A DNA stretch of 57,172 bases from Psychrobacillus psychrodurans (GCA_900114885.1 FOUN01000017.1:1-57172), one strand, 5' to 3'; positions 21,877 to 31,971 are shown, counted from the first letter of the stretch. A program made the numbers and translations. Notes: a model not told the origin generated them from the letters alone.

Positions 21877-22440
21877 ATGAAAATTATCATTGGTCTTGGA
21901 AACCCTGGAAAACAATATGAAGGTACTCGCCATAATATTGGGTTTCATGTAATTGATGAACTTTCTAATCGATTAAATATACCACTTACACAGTCTAAGT
22001 TTAATGGAATGTTTGGAATCGGTCATATCGGTACGGAAAAGGTTATGCTTTTAAAACCGTTAACGTATATGAACCTCTCGGGTGAATGTATTGTACCTAT
22101 GATGGATTACTACGAAGTGAATGATGATGAAATAGTCGTTATTTATGATGATTTAGACTTACAGGTTGGAAAGCTACGTCTAAGACAAAAAGGTAGTGCA
22201 GGTGGACATAATGGTATTAAATCGATCATCCAACACTTAGGTTCCCAAGAATTTAATCGAATCCGCATTGGGGTGGACCGTCCTAATAATGGGATGAAGG
22301 TTCCCGACTATGTACTATCTAAATTTAACGAAAATGAAAAAATAGAAATGATACAGGCCGTGAAGAATAGTGCAGATGCTTGCGAAGATTGGTTTGGAAA
22401 AAAATTTTTAGATGTAATGAATACATACAATGGTGCATAA
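21877..22440 (+). CDS. pth: Peptidyl-tRNA hydrolase
   Basis: Recycles peptidyl-tRNA released from ribosomes (SpoVC in B. subtilis). The 187-residue protein has GLGNPGKQYEGTRHNIGF with Asn9 and catalytic His19, KPLTYMNLSGE, YDDLDLQVGKLRLR with the catalytic Asp, and GSAGGHNGIKSI. AAAGGAATGGA precedes the ATG. Full length. Confidence 0.97.
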   Translation: MKIIIGLGNPGKQYEGTRHNIGFHVIDELSNRLNIPLTQSKFNGMFGIGHIGTEKVMLLKPLTYMNLSGECIVPMMDYYEVNDDEIVVIYDDLDLQVGKLRLRQKGSAGGHNGIKSIIQHLGSQEFNRIRIGVDRPNNGMKVPDYVLSKFNENEKIEMIQAVKNSADACEDWFGKKFLDVMNTYNGA

Positions 22441-22463
22441 AAAGTGAAGAACAGGTCTATACT
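22434..22463 (+). promoter_or_regulatory. Forespore (SigF/SigG) promoter candidate for fin
   Basis: TGCATA at 22434-22439 is a consensus SigF/SigG -35, overlapping the pth stop. CTATACT at 22457-22463 is an imperfect -10 after 17 bases. B. subtilis fin is transcribed by SigF and SigG from inside the end of spoVC, so the position fits. Confidence 0.45.
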
Positions 22464-22482
22464 TCCTAAAAAGGAGGTTTTT

Positions 22483-22719
22483 ATGGCCATGCCAATACGT
22501 TATAAATGTCGCCATTGTGAAACAGAAATCGGGCAGTTGCCATTTGATAGCATAGATGACCAGTTTTTAAAAAAACATGAGATTACTCAAGAAGAACAAC
22601 ATATATATATTAAAAATGGAGCAGAGGGAGATTTCACTGTGCAATGTATTTGTGAAGAGTGTCAGGATTCCCTTCAAAAGTTCCCAAATTACTATGCGTT
22701 AAAAAAATGGATACAGTAG
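22483..22719 (+). CDS. fin: Anti-sigma-F factor Fin (YabK)
   Basis: Forespore zinc protein that binds RNA polymerase/SigF and helps the switch to SigG. The 78-residue protein has two CxxC pairs, CRHC (9-12) and CEEC near residue 50, and ends with the YALKKWIQ helix. ATG 22483 lies six bases after AGGAGG, and family N-termini begin right before the Tyr/Arg-Tyr-x-Cys motif; an in-frame ATG at 22444 is rejected. Lies between pth and mfd as in B. subtilis. Confidence 0.88.
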   Translation: MAMPIRYKCRHCETEIGQLPFDSIDDQFLKKHEITQEEQHIYIKNGAEGDFTVQCICEECQDSLQKFPNYYALKKWIQ

Positions 22720-22723
22720 GTAA

Positions 22724-22758
22724 TGCTTTGGCACGATTTCGTGCACAAAGCCTTTTTC
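22724..22758 (+). terminator. Terminator after fin
   Basis: GCTTTGGCACGA / CGTGCACAAAGC with one bulge, followed by CTTTTTCT. Confidence 0.8.
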
Positions 22759-22780
22759 TATTTAGATTGGGGGTACACAG

Positions 22781-25700
22781 ATGGAACCTTTAAGTAATTT
22801 ATTGATTGAAGATACACAAATACAAAAGCTAGTAAAAGAGTTAGAGAGTGGTAGAGACCAACAGCTAATAACAGGTCTTACTTCTAGTGCTAGAGCAGTT
22901 TTTACTAACATGTTATATAGAACACGGGAGAAAGCTATACTGATCGTAACGCCTAACCTCCTTCATGCTCAAAAACTGACTGAGGATTTAGTAAAACTAA
23001 TTGGTGAGGACCTTGTGCGATTATATCCAGCGGATGAGCTAATTGCAGCTGATATATCTATTACTAGTCCTGAACTTCGTGCACAAAGACTAGAAGCATT
23101 AGACCACATGTTAACACACGATAAGGGTGTTTATGTTGTTCCTATCGCTGGTCTTAAAAAGCATATGCCAACTAAGAAAGACTGGCAAGCTAGTAGCATG
23201 TCTATTACGGAAGGTGAAGAAATTAGTTTAGATTCCTTTTTACAAAGATTGGTGAATATGGGATATGTACGACAGCCGATGGTTACTGCTCCTGGAGAAT
23301 TCGCTTTACGAGGCGGAATTATTGATATTTATCCATTATACCTAGAAAATCCTATTCGTATTGAATTGTTTGATACAGAGGTTGACTCCATTCGTACATT
23401 TTCTGCTGAAGATCAGCGCTCGTTAGAAAAGAGGAAAGATATACGAATCTTACCAGCCACCGAATACGTACTAACCGATGAAAAGAAAATTCTTCTAGCC
23501 CACAAGTTAGAAGAGGCACTAGCGGAGAGTTTGGAGAAAGTTAAAATTCCTGAAGTGAAAGATCTTTTCTATCAAAATATTCAACAAGATATTGAGTTGT
23601 TAAAGCAAGGTGAGCAACCAAAAGAATATATGAAGTATGTGTCTTTATTGGAAGAGAGTAATAGTTTTTTAGGAAACTATTTTAACGAAAATGGAATGGT
23701 TTTATTTGACGAGCTTGGCAGAGTTCAAGAAGTGACAGAGACACTAGAAAGAGAAGAAAATGATTGGATTCTTTCTTTATTAGAAGAAGGAAAAACTGTA
23801 CACCGTGTAAAACCTTCTTTCAGTCTTAAAGAAATTATTCAGATGTTTTCTAACGAAAAGATGTACTTTTCTTTGTTTTCTCGTACTTTTTCGGGAATTA
23901 CGATTAAAAAGAATATTAGTTTTTCATGTAAACCAATGCAAAACTTCCATGGTCAAATGCATTTATTAAAAAATGAAATGGAGCGATTTACCCAAGGAAA
24001 GTTCCGCTTATTTATACTTGCAGATGGCAAAGAACGTATCCAAAAAATACACGCAGTGTTAGAAGATTACGAGATTACTTCGCAAATTGGTGCTACTGAG
24101 GGTGATATGAAATCACCTGGTATTTTTATCGTGGAGGGTGATCTAGAAGCTGGTTTTGAACTTCCATTACAACGAATTGCGGTTATTACCGATTCCGAAC
24201 TTTTTAAACAAAAGCATAAGAAAAAAGCGAGAGCTCAAAAGGTAACGAATGCTGAGCGTATCAAAAGTTACTCCGAGATAAAACCTGGAGATAATGTTGT
24301 ACATATACACCATGGTATTGGGAAATATATTGGAATTGAAACATTGCTTGTTAATGGTATTCATAAAGACTATCTTCATATCCGTTATCGTGGGGAGGAT
24401 AAACTATTTGTTCCAGTAGATCAAATAGATCTTATTCAAAAGTATGTTGCATCTGGCGAAAAGGATCCAAAGCTTCATAAGCTGGGTGGTGCAGATTGGA
24501 AGAAGACCAAAACAAAGGTTTCAGCAGCAGTCCAAGACATTGCTGATGAGCTAATAAAGCTATATGCCAAACGAGAAGCAGAAGTTGGATATGCATTTGA
24601 ACCAGATAGTGAAATGCAGCAGTCCTTTGAAGCGGCATTTCCATACGAGGAAACGGATGACCAACTTCGTACTATTCAAGAAGTGAAAAAAGATATGGAA
24701 AAAGCTCGACCGATGGATCGCCTTGTCTGCGGTGATGTAGGTTACGGTAAAACGGAGGTAGCAATACGAGCGGCATTTAAAGCTGTCATGGAAGGAAAAC
24801 AGGTGGCTTTTCTATGTCCTACAACTATATTGGCACAACAACATTATGAAACAATGATAGAGCGCTTTCAAGATTTTCCGATTGAAATAGGTTTACTAAG
24901 CCGTTTCCGAAACAAAAAACAACAAAGTGAAACGATTAGTGGATTGAAAAAAGGATTAGTAGATGTTGTAGTAGGTACACATCGAATTCTCTCTAAAGAT
25001 GTGGAGTATCACGATTTAGGTCTTCTTGTTGTAGATGAGGAACAACGATTTGGTGTAAAACATAAAGAACGGATTAAGCAACTGAAAACAAATGTAGATG
25101 TCATGACTTTAACTGCTACACCTATACCTCGTACATTACATATGTCGATGATTGGTGTACGTGACCTATCTGTCATTGAAACTCCCCCCAAAAATCGTTT
25201 TCCAGTTCAAACGTACGTGATGGAACAAAATGGTGCTCTAGTTCGAGAAGCGATTGAAAGGGAACTTGCACGTGGAGGACAGGCATTTTATCTGTATAAT
25301 CGGGTAGAAGATATTACGAGAAAAGTGGACGAAATACAAATGTTAGTACCGACTGCTAGAGTAGGGTTTGCACATGGTCAAATGAGTGAAACGGAGCTAG
25401 AGTCCATTATTATCAGCTTTATAGAGGGAGAATACGATGTCTTAGTTACTACGACCATTATTGAAACAGGCATTGATATTCCGAATGTAAATACACTTAT
25501 TATTCAAGATGCCGATAAAATGGGGCTATCACAATTGTATCAATTAAGAGGTCGTGTAGGCCGCTCCAATCGTGTTGCTTATGCTTATTTAATGCATCAA
25601 CGAGATAAGGTATTGACAGATGTGGCAGAAAAAAGATTGCAGGCTGTTAAAGAATTTACAGAGCTTGGTTCTGGGTTTAAGATTGCTATGCGAGATTTGT

Positions 25701-26314
25701 CTATTCGGGGTGCTGGAAACTTACTGGGTTCTCAACAACATGGATTTATAGACTCAGTAGGGTTTGATCTTTATACGCAAATGTTGGAGGATGCAATTGC
25801 GGAAAAACGTACTGGTATTAAAAAAGAGGATTTACCAGACATAGAAATAGCACTCTCTACTGATGCTTATATTTCTGATGAATATATCCCGGATGGTTAT
25901 CAAAAGATTCAAATGTACAAACGAGTAAAAGCAATGGAAAAAGAAGAAGAGTACTTCGACCTCATAGATGAATTACAAGACCGATTTGGAGATATACCTC
26001 TCGAGGCAGAAACGTTACTACGTATTGCACGTATGAAAATTTGGGGTATAGCAGTTGGTGTAGAGTCTATTAAAGAAATAAATAAAATTATTTCAATTTC
26101 TTTAAATGCAGAGGGAACTAATGCTATAGATGGAGCAAAACTGGTAGAAGAATCTATGAAATATGGACGTGCGGTTGGCTTTAATATGGACAATGGCAGT
26201 CTTGTACTGACTATTGATGAACGTAAAACAGGTAAATTCAATTCATTCGATGTATTAGAAGATATGGTTAGATTATTACCGGAAGCTAAAAAAGAAATAG
26301 CAGACGTCAAATAG
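22781..26314 (+). CDS. mfd: Transcription-repair coupling factor Mfd
   Basis: ATP-driven translocase that dislodges RNA polymerase stalled at lesions and recruits UvrA. The 1177-residue protein has N-terminal UvrB-like domains ([12 protein letters not shown]), the RNA polymerase interaction domain ([16 protein letters not shown], about 505-570), Walker [10 protein letters not shown] with Lys657, DEEQRFG in motif [14 protein letters not shown], the motif VI arginines in QLRGRVGRS, and the TRCF C-terminal domain. GGGGGT precedes the ATG. Confidence 0.98.
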   Translation: MEPLSNLLIEDTQIQKLVKELESGRDQQLITGLTSSARAVFTNMLYRTREKAILIVTPNLLHAQKLTEDLVKLIGEDLVRLYPADELIAADISITSPELRAQRLEALDHMLTHDKGVYVVPIAGLKKHMPTKKDWQASSMSITEGEEISLDSFLQRLVNMGYVRQPMVTAPGEFALRGGIIDIYPLYLENPIRIELFDTEVDSIRTFSAEDQRSLEKRKDIRILPATEYVLTDEKKILLAHKLEEALAESLEKVKIPEVKDLFYQNIQQDIELLKQGEQPKEYMKYVSLLEESNSFLGNYFNENGMVLFDELGRVQEVTETLEREENDWILSLLEEGKTVHRVKPSFSLKEIIQMFSNEKMYFSLFSRTFSGITIKKNISFSCKPMQNFHGQMHLLKNEMERFTQGKFRLFILADGKERIQKIHAVLEDYEITSQIGATEGDMKSPGIFIVEGDLEAGFELPLQRIAVITDSELFKQKHKKKARAQKVTNAERIKSYSEIKPGDNVVHIHHGIGKYIGIETLLVNGIHKDYLHIRYRGEDKLFVPVDQIDLIQKYVASGEKDPKLHKLGGADWKKTKTKVSAAVQDIADELIKLYAKREAEVGYAFEPDSEMQQSFEAAFPYEETDDQLRTIQEVKKDMEKARPMDRLVCGDVGYGKTEVAIRAAFKAVMEGKQVAFLCPTTILAQQHYETMIERFQDFPIEIGLLSRFRNKKQQSETISGLKKGLVDVVVGTHRILSKDVEYHDLGLLVVDEEQRFGVKHKERIKQLKTNVDVMTLTATPIPRTLHMSMIGVRDLSVIETPPKNRFPVQTYVMEQNGALVREAIERELARGGQAFYLYNRVEDITRKVDEIQMLVPTARVGFAHGQMSETELESIIISFIEGEYDVLVTTTIIETGIDIPNVNTLIIQDADKMGLSQLYQLRGRVGRSNRVAYAYLMHQRDKVLTDVAEKRLQAVKEFTELGSGFKIAMRDLSIRGAGNLLGSQQHGFIDSVGFDLYTQMLEDAIAEKRTGIKKEDLPDIEIALSTDAYISDEYIPDGYQKIQMYKRVKAMEKEEEYFDLIDELQDRFGDIPLEAETLLRIARMKIWGIAVGVESIKEINKIISISLNAEGTNAIDGAKLVEESMKYGRAVGFNMDNGSLVLTIDERKTGKFNSFDVLEDMVRLLPEAKKEIADVK

Positions 26315-26319
26315 CTCTT

Positions 26320-26350
26320 TGCATATTTTTTGGTAATATGATGCATACTA
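26320..26350 (+). promoter_or_regulatory. SigG promoter of spoVT
   Basis: TGCATA (26320-26325), 18-base spacer, CATACTA (26344-26350): both elements match the SigG consensus. spoVT is SigG dependent in B. subtilis. An in-frame ATG at 26338 falls inside this promoter. Confidence 0.88.
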
Positions 26351-26400
26351 TGGCAGAAATGAACTTTAATTTCCAATCTGTCGAAAGTGAGGCATATTAC

Positions 26401-26937
26401 ATGAAAGCAACAGGCATCGTACGTCGTATTGATGATTTAGGTAGAGTGGTAATTCCAAAAGAAATACGTCGAACCCTTCGTATCCGAGAAGGAGATCCAT
26501 TGGAAATTTTTACGGATCGAGAAGGAGAAGTAATTTTAAAAAAATATTCACCTATTAGTGAGCTCGGAGATTTTGCGAAGGAATATGCGGATACTTTATA
26601 TGAAACTTTAGGAACCCCTGTATTAATAAGTGATCGTGATGAAATGATTGCAGCAGCTGGGTTATCAAAGAAGGATTACTTGAATCGCAGACTAAGTCCA
26701 GATGTAGAAGACATTATTAGTAAGCGCTCTATTGTAATGGAGAAACATGAAAACTCGGTTGAATGGGTCCCTGGAGTAGTAGAAACAGTTAAATCTTATT
26801 GTATTGCACCCATTATTGCTTCGGGAGATCCAATAGGAGCTGTATTTATTATTTCAAAAGTACACTTTATTGGAGAATCTGAGCTAAAGTCAATTGAAAC
26901 AGCTGCAAACTTTTTGGCAAAACAAATGGAAAGTTAA
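26401..26937 (+). CDS. spoVT: Stage V sporulation regulator SpoVT
   Basis: Forespore transcription factor modulating SigG genes and spore properties. The 178-residue protein has an N-terminal AbrB-type domain (MKATGIVRRIDDLGRVVIP) and a C-terminal GAF-like domain (about 55-178). ATG 26401 lies eight bases after GTGAGG. Terminated by a strong hairpin. Paralogous in its DNA-binding domain to AbrB at 8.3-8.6 kb. Confidence 0.97.
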   Translation: MKATGIVRRIDDLGRVVIPKEIRRTLRIREGDPLEIFTDREGEVILKKYSPISELGDFAKEYADTLYETLGTPVLISDRDEMIAAAGLSKKDYLNRRLSPDVEDIISKRSIVMEKHENSVEWVPGVVETVKSYCIAPIIASGDPIGAVFIISKVHFIGESELKSIETAANFLAKQMES

Positions 26938-26939
26938 AA

Positions 26940-26978
26940 AAGTCTTCCTCTTCTACAAAAGAGGAAGACTTTTTTTGT
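26940..26978 (+). terminator. Terminator after spoVT
   Basis: AGTCTTCCTCTT / AAGAGGAAGACT (26941-26952 with 26959-26970) and T7; twelve perfect pairs. Confidence 0.92.
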
Positions 26979-27056
26979 TTTAGGTCCATTAAGTTAATTT
27001 AGAAATAATAAGTGAAAAGTAATTAAATAAAGAACTAGCAAGTATAGGCCGTTGGG

Positions 27057-27600
27057 AAATACTACTGATTTCCGTTTCAGTTGGACGCTTTCCGCGGGCA
27101 AGGCTTCAATCTCCTCGTCACTACGTTTCTGCGGGGCTTTCAGCTCGTGCTGTTCCCGCCGGAGTCGCCACCTTTCACTACAATCAATGGAATGAGTAGA
27201 ACCCAACAATTAGATTTAGCAAAGCCTATTGCTTAGATGATAATAATAAAATAGGTATTCGACTATTGAATTATAGATACTATTCTGTAATGGAGGAGGA
27301 AGAGAGATAGTTATTGTCTATCTAATAAAGTAGCGAAATAGCGAACGAAATTGCATCTTCGAGAGCTTACTCAATGAATTAAATTAGAATGTATCTTTTC
27401 TTTCATTAAACAAAAATGTACTAAAGCAGTTCCAGTAGTTGTAGAAGGGCGACGCATAGACAATCGCCATAAATTACCGCGAAAAGAAATATTGGTCATG
27501 ACGTCAGTCATGACCAATATTTCTCTAAAATAATCGGTTATAGTATAGCAAAGGTCTGTCCAAAAGCACTTCGAAAACGCAAGAAACTGATTCATTTTGA
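27057..27600 (-). repeat. Composite repeat, left copy (inverted relative to 31421-32017)
   Basis: About 540 bases that match, in reverse complement, the region 31421-32017. Shared blocks from one end to the other: CGGAAATCAG-AGTATTT and GGCGACTCCGGCGGG (27060-27185), TTTGCTAAATCTAA-like (27215), GAAGATGCAATTTCGT (27340-27360), the hairpin 27485-27524, and CTTCGAAAACG-AGAAAC (27568-27588). No open frame of note. The 27065-27190 part looks like a dispersed intergenic repeat common in Bacillales. Confidence 0.8.
27485..27524. repeat. Perfect 18-bp inverted repeat inside the left composite repeat
   Basis: AGAAATATTGGTCATGAC (27485-27502) and its exact reverse complement (27507-27524) around the loop GTCA. 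It corresponds to the hairpin at 31496-31535, with paired base changes between the copies. There is no T run on either side, so it is not an ordinary terminator. Confidence 0.92.
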
Positions 27601-27642
27601 ACTAAAAAACTGGGTTTCTTTACACGGTTTATCTATATAGAT

Positions 27643-27967
27643 AAAGGCAAAGTACGCCTTTCCCTGAAATCCTTCCAGCGCATTTCACAACTAAACGGGC
27701 GCCTTTCGCATTTCTTATAGTGTCTAGTCTCCAGCGCCTTGCACCTCGAGACGTTTCAGAATGTCGGATAAAGGCAAAGTACGCCTTTATCGCCATTCTT
27801 CCAACGCTTTTCGGTGCAAACATAGGCGCTTGCGCTTTTCTAGTAGTGTCCAGACTCCAGTCGCCAGTTGTTCGAGTCGCTTCAGGTTTTCAGAAAGGCA
27901 AAGTACGCCTTTCCCTGAAATCCTTCCAGCGCATTTCACAACTAAACGGGCGCCTTTCGCATTTCTT
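27643..27967 (-). repeat. Tandem array of three ~125-bp repeat units
   Basis: Three units start at 27643, 27770 and 27894 with AAAGGCAAAGTACGCCTTT. The first and third are identical over 74 bases (27643-27716 and 27894-27967); the middle one has diverged. On the minus strand each reads AAGCG-AAG-GCGCC, then GCTGGAAG, then AAAGGCGTACTTTGCC, then a GCTGGAG-like end. The same architecture, on the plus strand, forms the array at 38852-39235. It abuts the yabM start region. Confidence 0.88.
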
Positions 27968-28009
27968 GGGTTATAATATTCCTATCGTATTATGGGAGTA
28001 GGATTGGTT

Positions 28010-29623
28010 ATGGGTAATGACTGGAATATGAAAACTTATATGAAGGGTGCAGCTATGCTGACGATTGCGGCTATTATAGTCAAATTACTTAGTGCCGTTT
28101 ACCGGGTGCCTTTTCAAAATTTAGTGGGGGATGAAGGGTTTTATATTTATCAACAAGTGTATCCGTTCATCGGCATTATCACTACTTGGACTTCATTTGG
28201 TTTCGCAGTAGCTTTGTCTAAAATTTTGTCGGACTATAAAGTACTTGGGAAAGACTACGCTATTCCAAGGGTAAAGAGGATAGCTTTTTATTATATTGGG
28301 TTTATTTCTATTATATTTTTTATTTTATTGTTTATGGGAGCTGGGTTCCTTGCAAAAGCTATGGGTGATGCAAATCTTGCCCAGTTATTGAAAGCTGGAT
28401 CCTACGTAATTTTACTGATGCCAATGCTTGCTGTACTAAAGGGAGACTTTCAATCAGATGGTCGAATGCAGCCGGTCGCTTATGCGCAAGTGGTGGAGCA
28501 GGCGGTTCGTGTTTTTGTCATTTTATTTGGTACGTGGCTTATCATTTCCAATAGTTTTGATTTATATAAAGCTGGAAGTATGGCTATGTACGGTGCAGTA
28601 GCAGGAGAACTTGCGGGTGTCATACTACTTTCCTCTATTTATTGGAAATCTTTGAAACGACCAAAGAAGGAAACGGTTAAAACAGATGATGTTCCAATTT
28701 GGACAATTGTAAAAAATTTAACACTTATTAGTATAAGTGCTAGTATCAGTGCATTACTATTCTTACTGTTTCAGCTGGTCGATTCGTTTACGGTTTTTCA
28801 GACTCTTGTAGAAAGTGGAATGAATAAACATCAGGCAATGGAGAAAAAAGGAGTCTATGATAGAGGGCAACCGCTTGTGCAATTAGGGATCGTCATAGCC
28901 TCTACACTTTCCTTAGCTATCGTTCCATTAGTAGCGCATCGAATGGGAAAAGGTTCGGGTAGAACGGCAGTCCCATTCATGCAACTAACGTATCGCGTAG
29001 CTTTTACGTTTGGAGTTGCTGCAGCGATGGGGCTAATTGTTGTACTCCCATACGTCAATGAGATGCTATTTCAAACAAAAGAGGAATCTACGACTTTAAT
29101 GGTTTTTTCTTTTCAAATTGTATGGATGTCTTTAACCCTTACTTTAATGGCTATGCTACAGGGTAGTGGAATGGTAAAGATTCCTACACTTTTCTTGTTG
29201 CTCGGGGTCTTGAGTAAGTGGCTATTAAATAGCATACTAGTTCCTACGTATGGAGTATTAGGAGCAGCTATCTCAGGGAATATTAGTTTAGCGATTATCT
29301 ATGTGTTAATGTGTTATTATTTTAAAAAGACTTGGAATATCCAATTTGCTCCAGCAGTTTTCTATAAAGGAATTTTAAAAGCATCTATTTTGATGATAGT
29401 GTGTGTGGTAGCTTATATAATATTAGGAGATGCTGTATTATTTGATAATCTCTCTAGTAGAATTCAATCGATTGTAATTTCGCTAACTGCAGTTATGCTC
29501 GGTGCCACAGTTTTTTTAGTAAACATAGCAAAAAAACGTGTGATAGCAGAAAAAGAGTGGTTTTTATTGCCATTTGGCAGAAGGATGGCTACTTTTCAGC
29601 TTTGGTTAAATAAAGAAAAGTAA
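28010..29623 (+). CDS. yabM: MOP-superfamily polysaccharide transporter (YabM, SpoVB/MurJ-like)
   Basis: Multi-pass membrane protein of 537 residues with about 14 predicted helices, beginning MKTYMKGAAMLTIAAIIVKLLSAVYRVPFQNLVG. This PST/MVF family includes flippases for lipid-linked precursors and the sporulation protein SpoVB. The family does not fix the substrate. ATG 28010 is preceded by GGAGTAGGA; ATG 27992 would be almost leaderless relative to the TATAAT at 27972-27977. It is followed within four bases by mazG. Confidence 0.85.
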   Translation: MGNDWNMKTYMKGAAMLTIAAIIVKLLSAVYRVPFQNLVGDEGFYIYQQVYPFIGIITTWTSFGFAVALSKILSDYKVLGKDYAIPRVKRIAFYYIGFISIIFFILLFMGAGFLAKAMGDANLAQLLKAGSYVILLMPMLAVLKGDFQSDGRMQPVAYAQVVEQAVRVFVILFGTWLIISNSFDLYKAGSMAMYGAVAGELAGVILLSSIYWKSLKRPKKETVKTDDVPIWTIVKNLTLISISASISALLFLLFQLVDSFTVFQTLVESGMNKHQAMEKKGVYDRGQPLVQLGIVIASTLSLAIVPLVAHRMGKGSGRTAVPFMQLTYRVAFTFGVAAAMGLIVVLPYVNEMLFQTKEESTTLMVFSFQIVWMSLTLTLMAMLQGSGMVKIPTLFLLLGVLSKWLLNSILVPTYGVLGAAISGNISLAIIYVLMCYYFKKTWNIQFAPAVFYKGILKASILMIVCVVAYIILGDAVLFDNLSSRIQSIVISLTAVMLGATVFLVNIAKKRVIAEKEWFLLPFGRRMATFQLWLNKEK

Positions 29624-29627
29624 GGTT

Positions 29628-31094
29628 GTGAGTAAAATGAATGAAATTACGATAATTGGCCTTGGAGCAAGTGATTTAGAACAGTTGCCATTAGGTATAT
29701 ATAAAAAGTTAAAGTCCGCCCAATATTTATATGTTCGAACGGAGCAACACCCAGTTTTGGAGGAATTAAGAGCAGAAGGCCTATCCTTTACAAGTTTCGA
29801 TGCTATATATGAAAAAAATGACCAGTTCGAAGGTGTCTATGAAGAGATTGTACGCCAACTTCTAGAGTTAGCAAAGGAGCATTCAATTATATACGCTGTA
29901 CCTGGTCATCCGTTAGTTGCCGAACAAACAGTCCAGCTTTTAATAGAAGCAGAAAAACAAGAGAAGGTTAAAATTCGTATAGAAGGTGGCCAAAGTTTTC
30001 TAGACCCCATTTTTGGTGCTTTGCGAATTGACCCAATTGAAGGTTTTCAATTACTTGACGGTACTAGCTTCAAGCGTGATGAAGTTCAAATGAATGCACA
30101 TGTGCTTATTGGACAGGTATATGACACATTTAGTGCGTCTGAAGTAAAGCTGACACTAATGGAAAAATATCCTGATGATTATGTAGTAACGATTGTCACT
30201 GCTGCAGGATCTACTGCCGAAAGTTTAACGAAAGTTCCATTATTTGAATTGGACCGAGTGATGAAGTTAGATAATTTAACTACCTTATATGTTCCTCCAA
30301 TTCATGAAAAAGAAAATCGCTTAAAAGAATGGCAAACTCTTCGTCAAATTGTAGCAGAACTGCGTGGTCCTAACGGGTGTCCTTGGGATAAGGAACAAAC
30401 ACATACAACCTTAAAGAAGTATGCCGTAGAAGAGGTGTATGAGCTTCTGCAAGCGATTGACGAGGAAGATGATGATCATATCGTAGAAGAGTTAGGCGAC
30501 GTCCTGTTACAAGTATTTTTACATGCCCAAATAGGAGAAGATAACGGATACTTTAGTATGGAGGATGTATTGAACTCTATTGCAGACAAGATGATTCGTA
30601 GGCACCCTCATGTATTTGGTAATGTAAAAGCAGATAACACAGAGGATGTTCTGCGTAATTGGCAACAAATAAAATCCGAAGAAAATAGAAACTCTGCGGA
30701 TTCATTGTTAGAAGGGGAAATGCGAACTGATTCATCCTTACTTACTTCTTTTAATTATCAAAAAAAAGTTGCGAAGGTAGGTTTTGATTGGCCTGATGTT
30801 TCTGGTGCTTGGGAAAAGTTCGAGGAAGAATTGGACGAATGGAAGATAGAATTAGCAGAGGGTACGAAGGACTCTCAAGTAGATGAATTAGGTGATGTGT
30901 TATTCACAATTGTAAATTTAGCTCGTTTTTATAGTTTATCTCCAGAGCAAGCTATGATTCAGGCTAATAAGAAGTTTAAAAGCAGATTCCAATTTATAGA
31001 ACAGAGTGTAAAGAACGGAAAAGGCGACTTTTCCTATTATACCTTAGAAGAGCTAGACCAATATTGGAAAGATGCAAAAAAATTAGAGGGGTAG
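29628..31094 (+). CDS. mazG: Tetrapyrrole methylase-MazG fusion protein (YabN)
   Basis: A 488-residue fusion. Residues 1-220 are a SAM-dependent tetrapyrrole-methylase-like domain (ITIIGLGASDLEQLPLGI, VPGHPLVAEQTV). Residues 240-488 carry two MazG nucleotide pyrophosphohydrolase modules: CPWDKEQTH, EEVYELLQAID, EELGDVLLQVFLH, and a second EELDEWKIEL...DELGDVLFTIVN. The MazG part probably clears non-canonical NTPs. GTG 29628 or ATG 29637 may start it. It overlaps no neighbour but is four bases after yabM. Confidence 0.93.
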   Translation: MSKMNEITIIGLGASDLEQLPLGIYKKLKSAQYLYVRTEQHPVLEELRAEGLSFTSFDAIYEKNDQFEGVYEEIVRQLLELAKEHSIIYAVPGHPLVAEQTVQLLIEAEKQEKVKIRIEGGQSFLDPIFGALRIDPIEGFQLLDGTSFKRDEVQMNAHVLIGQVYDTFSASEVKLTLMEKYPDDYVVTIVTAAGSTAESLTKVPLFELDRVMKLDNLTTLYVPPIHEKENRLKEWQTLRQIVAELRGPNGCPWDKEQTHTTLKKYAVEEVYELLQAIDEEDDDHIVEELGDVLLQVFLHAQIGEDNGYFSMEDVLNSIADKMIRRHPHVFGNVKADNTEDVLRNWQQIKSEENRNSADSLLEGEMRTDSSLLTSFNYQKKVAKVGFDWPDVSGAWEKFEEELDEWKIELAEGTKDSQVDELGDVLFTIVNLARFYSLSPEQAMIQANKKFKSRFQFIEQSVKNGKGDFSYYTLEELDQYWKDAKKLEG

Positions 31095-31103
31095 TGAGCA
31101 AAA

Positions 31104-31394
31104 ATGAGATTAGACAAATATTTAAAGGTTTCCAGACTTATAAAGCGTAGAACATTAGCAAAAGAAGTGGCGGACCAAGGTAGAATAACAATTAATGGGA
31201 AAGTAGCAAAAGCGAGCTCAGATGTGAAAGCCGGAGATGAATTGTCAATTAGGTTCGGACAAAAAGTGGTAACTGCAACGGTTGATGCGGTTAGAGACTC
31301 TGCAAAAAAAGAAGAAGCTTCATTGATGTTTACGATTATAAAAGAAGAGAGATTAGAAAAAGTAGATCCAGAATTTATTGATGATGAAGATTAA
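31104..31394 (+). CDS. rqcP: RqcP (YabO), S4-domain ribosome quality control factor
   Basis: A 96-residue S4 RNA-binding protein ([21 protein letters not shown]...[18 protein letters not shown]). In B. subtilis RqcP works with RqcH on the large subunit to add C-terminal Ala tails to stalled nascent chains. The end is acidic (EFIDDED). It lies nine bases after mazG and ends 27 bases before the right composite repeat, with no clear terminator between. Confidence 0.93.
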   Translation: MRLDKYLKVSRLIKRRTLAKEVADQGRITINGKVAKASSDVKAGDELSIRFGQKVVTATVDAVRDSAKKEEASLMFTIIKEERLEKVDPEFIDDED

Positions 31395-31495
31395 TAAGAA
31401 AAACACTCTAGCTCCTTTAAGGTCAAAACTTGTTTCTAATGTTTTCGAAGTGCTTTGGACAAACGTTTTGCTATATGATTACCGAGTGAATTTTT

Positions 31496-31535
31496 AGTGA
31501 TATTGGTTGTGACGTCCGTCACATCCAATATCACT
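31496..31535. repeat. 18-bp inverted repeat inside the right composite repeat
   Basis: AGTGATATTGGTTGTGAC (31496-31513), loop GTCC, GTCACATCCAATATCACT (31518-31535); 17 of 18 positions pair. Differences from the left copy are mostly compensated on the opposite arm. Confidence 0.9.
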
Positions 31536-31927
31536 TTTTTTCGGTAATCTTATGGCGTTTGCCTGTCCGTTGTCATCCTACAAAGCTAAAAAACAGGTTA
31601 GTGCATGTTTGGATAACTAGAGATAAGATACTTGCCTATTCATAGGGGAAGCTCACGAAGATGCAATTTCGTGAGTTACTTTGCTTCTTTATGAGGCAAA
31701 TACTTACTGCTTCTCTTTTTTTCCACTAGTAAAAAGTAAGTCTGATTCCTTCATTCATCATGAAATAATCGCATTTCTAGGTCAACAATGATCGCAAATG
31801 GTTTTTCCCTACATTAACTGGACTAATCTTATTATCTAAGTGTTAAGCTATGCTATATCTTATAGTGGAGTATTACACACTGATTGATTGAGTGGAAGTT
31901 GGCGACTCCGGCGGGATAAGTGAAACA

Positions 31928-31971
31928 GATGAGCTATCACAACGACGCGTTAGCGACAGTGATAGCTCATC
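31928..31971. repeat. 13-bp perfect inverted repeat
   Basis: GATGAGCTATCAC (31928-31940) and GTGATAGCTCATC (31959-31971) around 18 bases. It occupies the middle of the dispersed-repeat segment; the left copy has unrelated sequence there. Confidence 0.88.

Noticed and set aside
27720-28001. Open frames of 70-90 codons through the 27.6-28.0 kb repeats
   Set aside because: They arise from GC-richer repeat units, lack good binding sites and have no family resemblance.
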